Shown piece by piece: positions 40,474 to 43,298 of a DNA stretch of 43,298 nucleotides; the stretch's first letter is position 1; every line of letters starts with the position of its first letter. The notes beneath the pieces are model-generated. The model ran no database searches. It was not told the DNA's origin and saw only the letters and a program-made list of their open reading frames with translations. The stretch spans positions 1 to 43,298 of the forward strand of contig CALAYL010000044.1 of NCBI GenBank assembly GCA_937894725.1. The letters are read 5' to 3'. This stretch comes from an uncultured Bacteroidota bacterium (GTDB taxonomy: Bacteria; Bacteroidota; Bacteroidia; Chitinophagales; LD1). The translations under genes and the position numbers were made by a program.

Positions 40474-43298
40474 ATGCTAAAAATATATCGCTCTTCTGCT
40501 GGCTCAGGCAAAACTTTCACTCTTGTAAAAGAGTTTTTACGCATCTGTATTCAATCGAAAGATGTAGGCAAGTTTAAGCATATTTTAGCTATCACTTTCA
40601 CCAACAAAGCAGCCAACGAAATGAAAGAGCGCGTATTACACACGCTCGAAGATTTTTCAGTAGGAGGGAGCAAAGAATCGAACATGATGGAGATGCTTGT
40701 CAAGGAAACTGGCATCTCGAAAGAAAATATCGTTGATTTCGCAAAGGTAATGCTGGCGAGCATTTTGCAAGACTACAGCAGCCTTAGTATCAAGACCATT
40801 GATAGCTTCATCCAGATGGTTTTACGCAATTTTTCGTATGAACTTGAACTGCCCCGCAACTTTGAAGTACAACTCGACAGAGATACTCTCCTTGATGCTA
40901 TGGTCGAAAATTTGATGAATGAGATTAATGGTGAAGAAAACAATGTGCTAGCGCAAGCACTAGTGCAATTTGCAGAAGAAAAAATGGAAGAGGGCAAGGG
41001 CTGGAGAATAGAACAAAACATCAGCACATTTGCAAGCAAGATGATGGAAGAGGATTCCCTCCCCTATCTTTTACAACTCAAAAACATAGACTATGAGCAA
41101 ATTGAAGAAACAAAAAAAAGACTACTTACTATTAAACGCGAGTTCGAAAATAAAATAAATGAATTTGGACAAAAAGCAAAGAAAATCATCAAGGAAAACG
41201 AGCTAGACGAATCAGCTTTTTATCAAACAAGAAACGGCATTTCTGGCTATTTTACACGCCTTGTCAATTTTCCCGATTCCGAAATTGAGTATAAAAATAA
41301 TACCGAAAAAACACTCAATGAAGATAAATGGACTTCGGGGGGAGCTAGTGATATCGACAAATCAAAAATCGATAGTATAAAACATGAACTGCGTAAAATA
41401 GCAGAAAATGCTCAAAGGCTAAAAGTAGAAAAGTACGCAGACTACGCCTTGGCTGATTTGGTGCTTCGCAATATGTATATATACAAAATAGCTGATGGCC
41501 TTTATAGAGCACTTGAAAAATTTAAAGAAGACGAAAACGTATTGCCTATCCAAGAGTCGCAACCCCTTATTAGCCAGATAGTGAGTCAGCAAGATGCTCC
41601 TATCATTTATGAACGTATTGGTGAAAAATACGACTCGATTTTGATTGATGAATTTCAAGACACTTCGCTGTTGCAGTTTAGAAACCTGTTGCCACTTATA
41701 GAAAACAGCCAATACAAATCCGAAGATTCCCTGATAGTGGGAGATGCGAAGCAGTCTATCTATCGTTTCAAAGGGGGAGAGGCGGAGCAGCTCATGAAGT
41801 TGCCGTACATTTTAGGCAGCGATGATAATCTAATTTTGAAAGAGCGCGAAGTGGCTATCAATAACTACCCTACCCAACTTTTATCGTTAAATCAAAATTT
41901 TAGAAGTCACACAAATATCATTGAATTTAACAATCAATTTTATGATAGTTTAAAAAAACTATCACCATCACTTACAGCTATTTATCAACAGCATGAGCAA
42001 ATATTAAATCCCAAAAAGACAGGGGGATATGTCTCTATCGAAGCCATTAAAAAAAGCGAAGACGATGAAGACGAAAAACTAAATAGAATCATGGCTATCA
42101 TTGAAGAAGCAAAAGAAGCAAACTATGTACTAGGCGATATTGCCATACTCGTGAGAGGAAATAAACGAGGTAGTCAAATTGCCGCTTTTTTACTTGAAAA
42201 TGGATATACCGTAGAGACGAATGAATCGCTGTATTTCACTGAATCGAATGAGGTAAGATTGCTACTGGCGGCCATGCACTTTATAGCCAAACCTTTTGAT
42301 CATATAATCCGATATGAACTGCTTTCAAATTTAGGAATAGTTACTCTAATTACTTTTGAAAAAACAAACACATTACTAAAAACAGATATTCCCGCCTTTT
42401 TAACCGCAATAGCTGAGTCAAAAGGGATTTACTTTGACTTTAACAATCTCCGAAACCTAAGCACATCGATGCTCTTAGACAAGTTGGTGGTTTTGTTCGA
42501 TCTCGATGTGTCTGATATTTTTGTGGCTTCATTTTTGGATTTAATTTCAGAAAACAACAAACACTTCAAAAACGGTTTGGCAGAGTTTTTTGAATGGTGG
42601 GAAATAGAAAAAGAAAAGAAAAGCATAGACAATACTAGCGGTACTAATGCGGTAAAAATTTCAACTATCCACAAGTCAAAAGGCTTGCAATATCCTATAG
42701 TAATCATGCCAGACGCAGATTGGAATATTCATTCAAACAATGAATATCATTGGATAGAAAAAGATGAATCAATAGGTATATCGCCCATACTTATCAACCA
42801 TGTCAAAAAGTTAGAAGAAACGAAATATGCGCCCCTATACCACAATAGAATGGAAAAACAATTGGCTGATGCAATGAATTTATTGTATGTGGCAACTACA
42901 AGAGCAGAAGACCGATTGTATGTGCTTTATGAAGAAAAAGAAAGTAAAGGGATTACTCACGTAAGTGATTTTATCATCCATTTTAAGGGTGATGTAGAAA
43001 ATTATATCCTAGGTGAAAAGTCGAAGAAAGTAGCTTCTATAAAGAAAGAAAGCAAATCAATTTCTACACTCAATTTGTCAGAACGATTTATAAAGTGTGA
43101 GCAAAGTCCAGCGCTTAGTATCCACACCAAATCTTTTGATAGTAAGGAGATAGCTTATGGGAACACACTGCATGAATTGTTGCTTTTAGCAACTCAAAGC
43201 AGTATTGATTTTGCAATAAAAGCGATAAATAGACACCCCCTCACAGCCGAAGACAGAGCAAAGTTGAAAGAAGATATTTTATATATCTGTACGCATGA
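40474..43298 (+). CDS. RecB/AddA-like UvrD-family helicase-nuclease, 3' end outside the window
   Basis: An open frame of 941 codons from ATG 40474 to the edge with no stop. Walker A is SSAGSGKTFTLVKE at the N-terminus (Lys13), then ITFTNKAANEMKERV (motif Ia), LIDEFQDTS (motif II, about residue 391), VGDAKQSIYRFKGG (motif III, about 422), ISTIHKSKGLQYP (motif V region, about 730) and LYVATTRAEDRLYV (motif VI). The last visible part (YGNTLHELLL) looks like the start of a PD-(D/E)XK nuclease domain, cut by the edge. It probably processes double-strand DNA ends for recombination. Divergent from the cyclase gene with 55 bp between starts. Confidence 0.93.
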   Translation, partial: MLKIYRSSAGSGKTFTLVKEFLRICIQSKDVGKFKHILAITFTNKAANEMKERVLHTLEDFSVGGSKESNMMEMLVKETGISKENIVDFAKVMLASILQDYSSLSIKTIDSFIQMVLRNFSYELELPRNFEVQLDRDTLLDAMVENLMNEINGEENNVLAQALVQFAEEKMEEGKGWRIEQNISTFASKMMEEDSLPYLLQLKNIDYEQIEETKKRLLTIKREFENKINEFGQKAKKIIKENELDESAFYQTRNGISGYFTRLVNFPDSEIEYKNNTEKTLNEDKWTSGGASDIDKSKIDSIKHELRKIAENAQRLKVEKYADYALADLVLRNMYIYKIADGLYRALEKFKEDENVLPIQESQPLISQIVSQQDAPIIYERIGEKYDSILIDEFQDTSLLQFRNLLPLIENSQYKSEDSLIVGDAKQSIYRFKGGEAEQLMKLPYILGSDDNLILKEREVAINNYPTQLLSLNQNFRSHTNIIEFNNQFYDSLKKLSPSLTAIYQQHEQILNPKKTGGYVSIEAIKKSEDDEDEKLNRIMAIIEEAKEANYVLGDIAILVRGNKRGSQIAAFLLENGYTVETNESLYFTESNEVRLLLAAMHFIAKPFDHIIRYELLSNLGIVTLITFEKTNTLLKTDIPAFLTAIAESKGIYFDFNNLRNLSTSMLLDKLVVLFDLDVSDIFVASFLDLISENNKHFKNGLAEFFEWWEIEKEKKSIDNTSGTNAVKISTIHKSKGLQYPIVIMPDADWNIHSNNEYHWIEKDESIGISPILINHVKKLEETKYAPLYHNRMEKQLADAMNLLYVATTRAEDRLYVLYEEKESKGITHVSDFIIHFKGDVENYILGEKSKKVASIKKESKSISTLNLSERFIKCEQSPALSIHTKSFDSKEIAYGNTLHELLLLATQSSIDFAIKAINRHPLTAEDRAKLKEDILYICTH

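Noticed and set aside
40419..40544. Longer N-terminus for the oxidosqualene cyclase
   Set aside because: It overlaps the start of the divergent helicase gene, including its Walker A codons, and the cyclase family starts near the chosen ATG.
1..43298. CRISPR arrays, prophage or restriction systems
   Set aside because: No regularly spaced repeats, cas genes, phage structural genes or restriction-modification genes were seen on either strand.

Overview
The window is AT-rich chromosomal DNA from a member of the Bacteroidota. The evidence is a T9SS-type C-terminal sorting domain, the DUF1501/DUF1800 protein pair, a fused glutamate formimidoyltransferase-cyclodeaminase, a Bacteroidota-style YidC, and -7 promoter elements of the TAnnTTTG type. 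I cannot name the genus.

Layout. (1) 1-5560 is an arsenic resistance island. It starts at the end of an IS3-family element, followed by a VOC protein with a probable C-terminal frameshift, ArsR, a CxxC mini-thioredoxin, Acr3, a LMW-PTP-type arsenate reductase, an ArsP-type permease, a DinB-like protein, a thioredoxin-like lipoprotein and an ArsG/CcdA-type permease. Three ArsR-like dyads control it; in two of them the spacer of the dyad is itself a -7 promoter box. (2) 5819-8232 holds DUF1858-DUF2249, a heme-copper oxidase subunit I/NnrS-like membrane protein and a MIP18/SufT-like protein, a set that suggests NO or nitrogen-oxide stress handling. (3) 8569-10949 holds an MBL-fold hydrolase and an acyltransferase-3 protein. 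(4) 11129-20389 is mostly core genes: yidC, an M23 peptidase, tRNA-Ser(UGA), YihY, a YbgC-like thioesterase, mltG, sucC and lolD. (5) 20489-25193 holds a conserved protein of unknown function, a degenerate protein kinase fused through one membrane segment to GldM-like periplasmic domains, and a PhoD-like phosphatase. (6) 25198-25389 (minus) is a strong candidate structured RNA of about 190 nt, 6S-like, with its own promoter and U-tract. (7) 25458-32423 holds a TPR lipoprotein, ftcD, DUF1501 (T9SS cargo), DUF1800 and a helix-hairpin-helix protein. (8) 32910-40418 is a sterol-forming locus: eukaryote-type squalene synthase, squalene monooxygenase, polyprenyl synthase, a DUF2147 lipoprotein and an AraC-type regulator, convergent with an oxidosqualene cyclase whose product-determining residues (Tyr397, His463, Ile467) match plant cycloartenol synthase rather than lanosterol synthase. 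(9) 40474 to the end is a RecB/AddA-like helicase cut by the window edge.

The sterol locus is the most striking system. FPP made by the prenyl synthase (inferred) would be condensed to squalene, epoxidised, and cyclised, most likely to cycloartenol. No demethylase, reductase or other later sterol gene is in the window. The kinase-GldM fusion and the 6S-like RNA are the next most interesting items.
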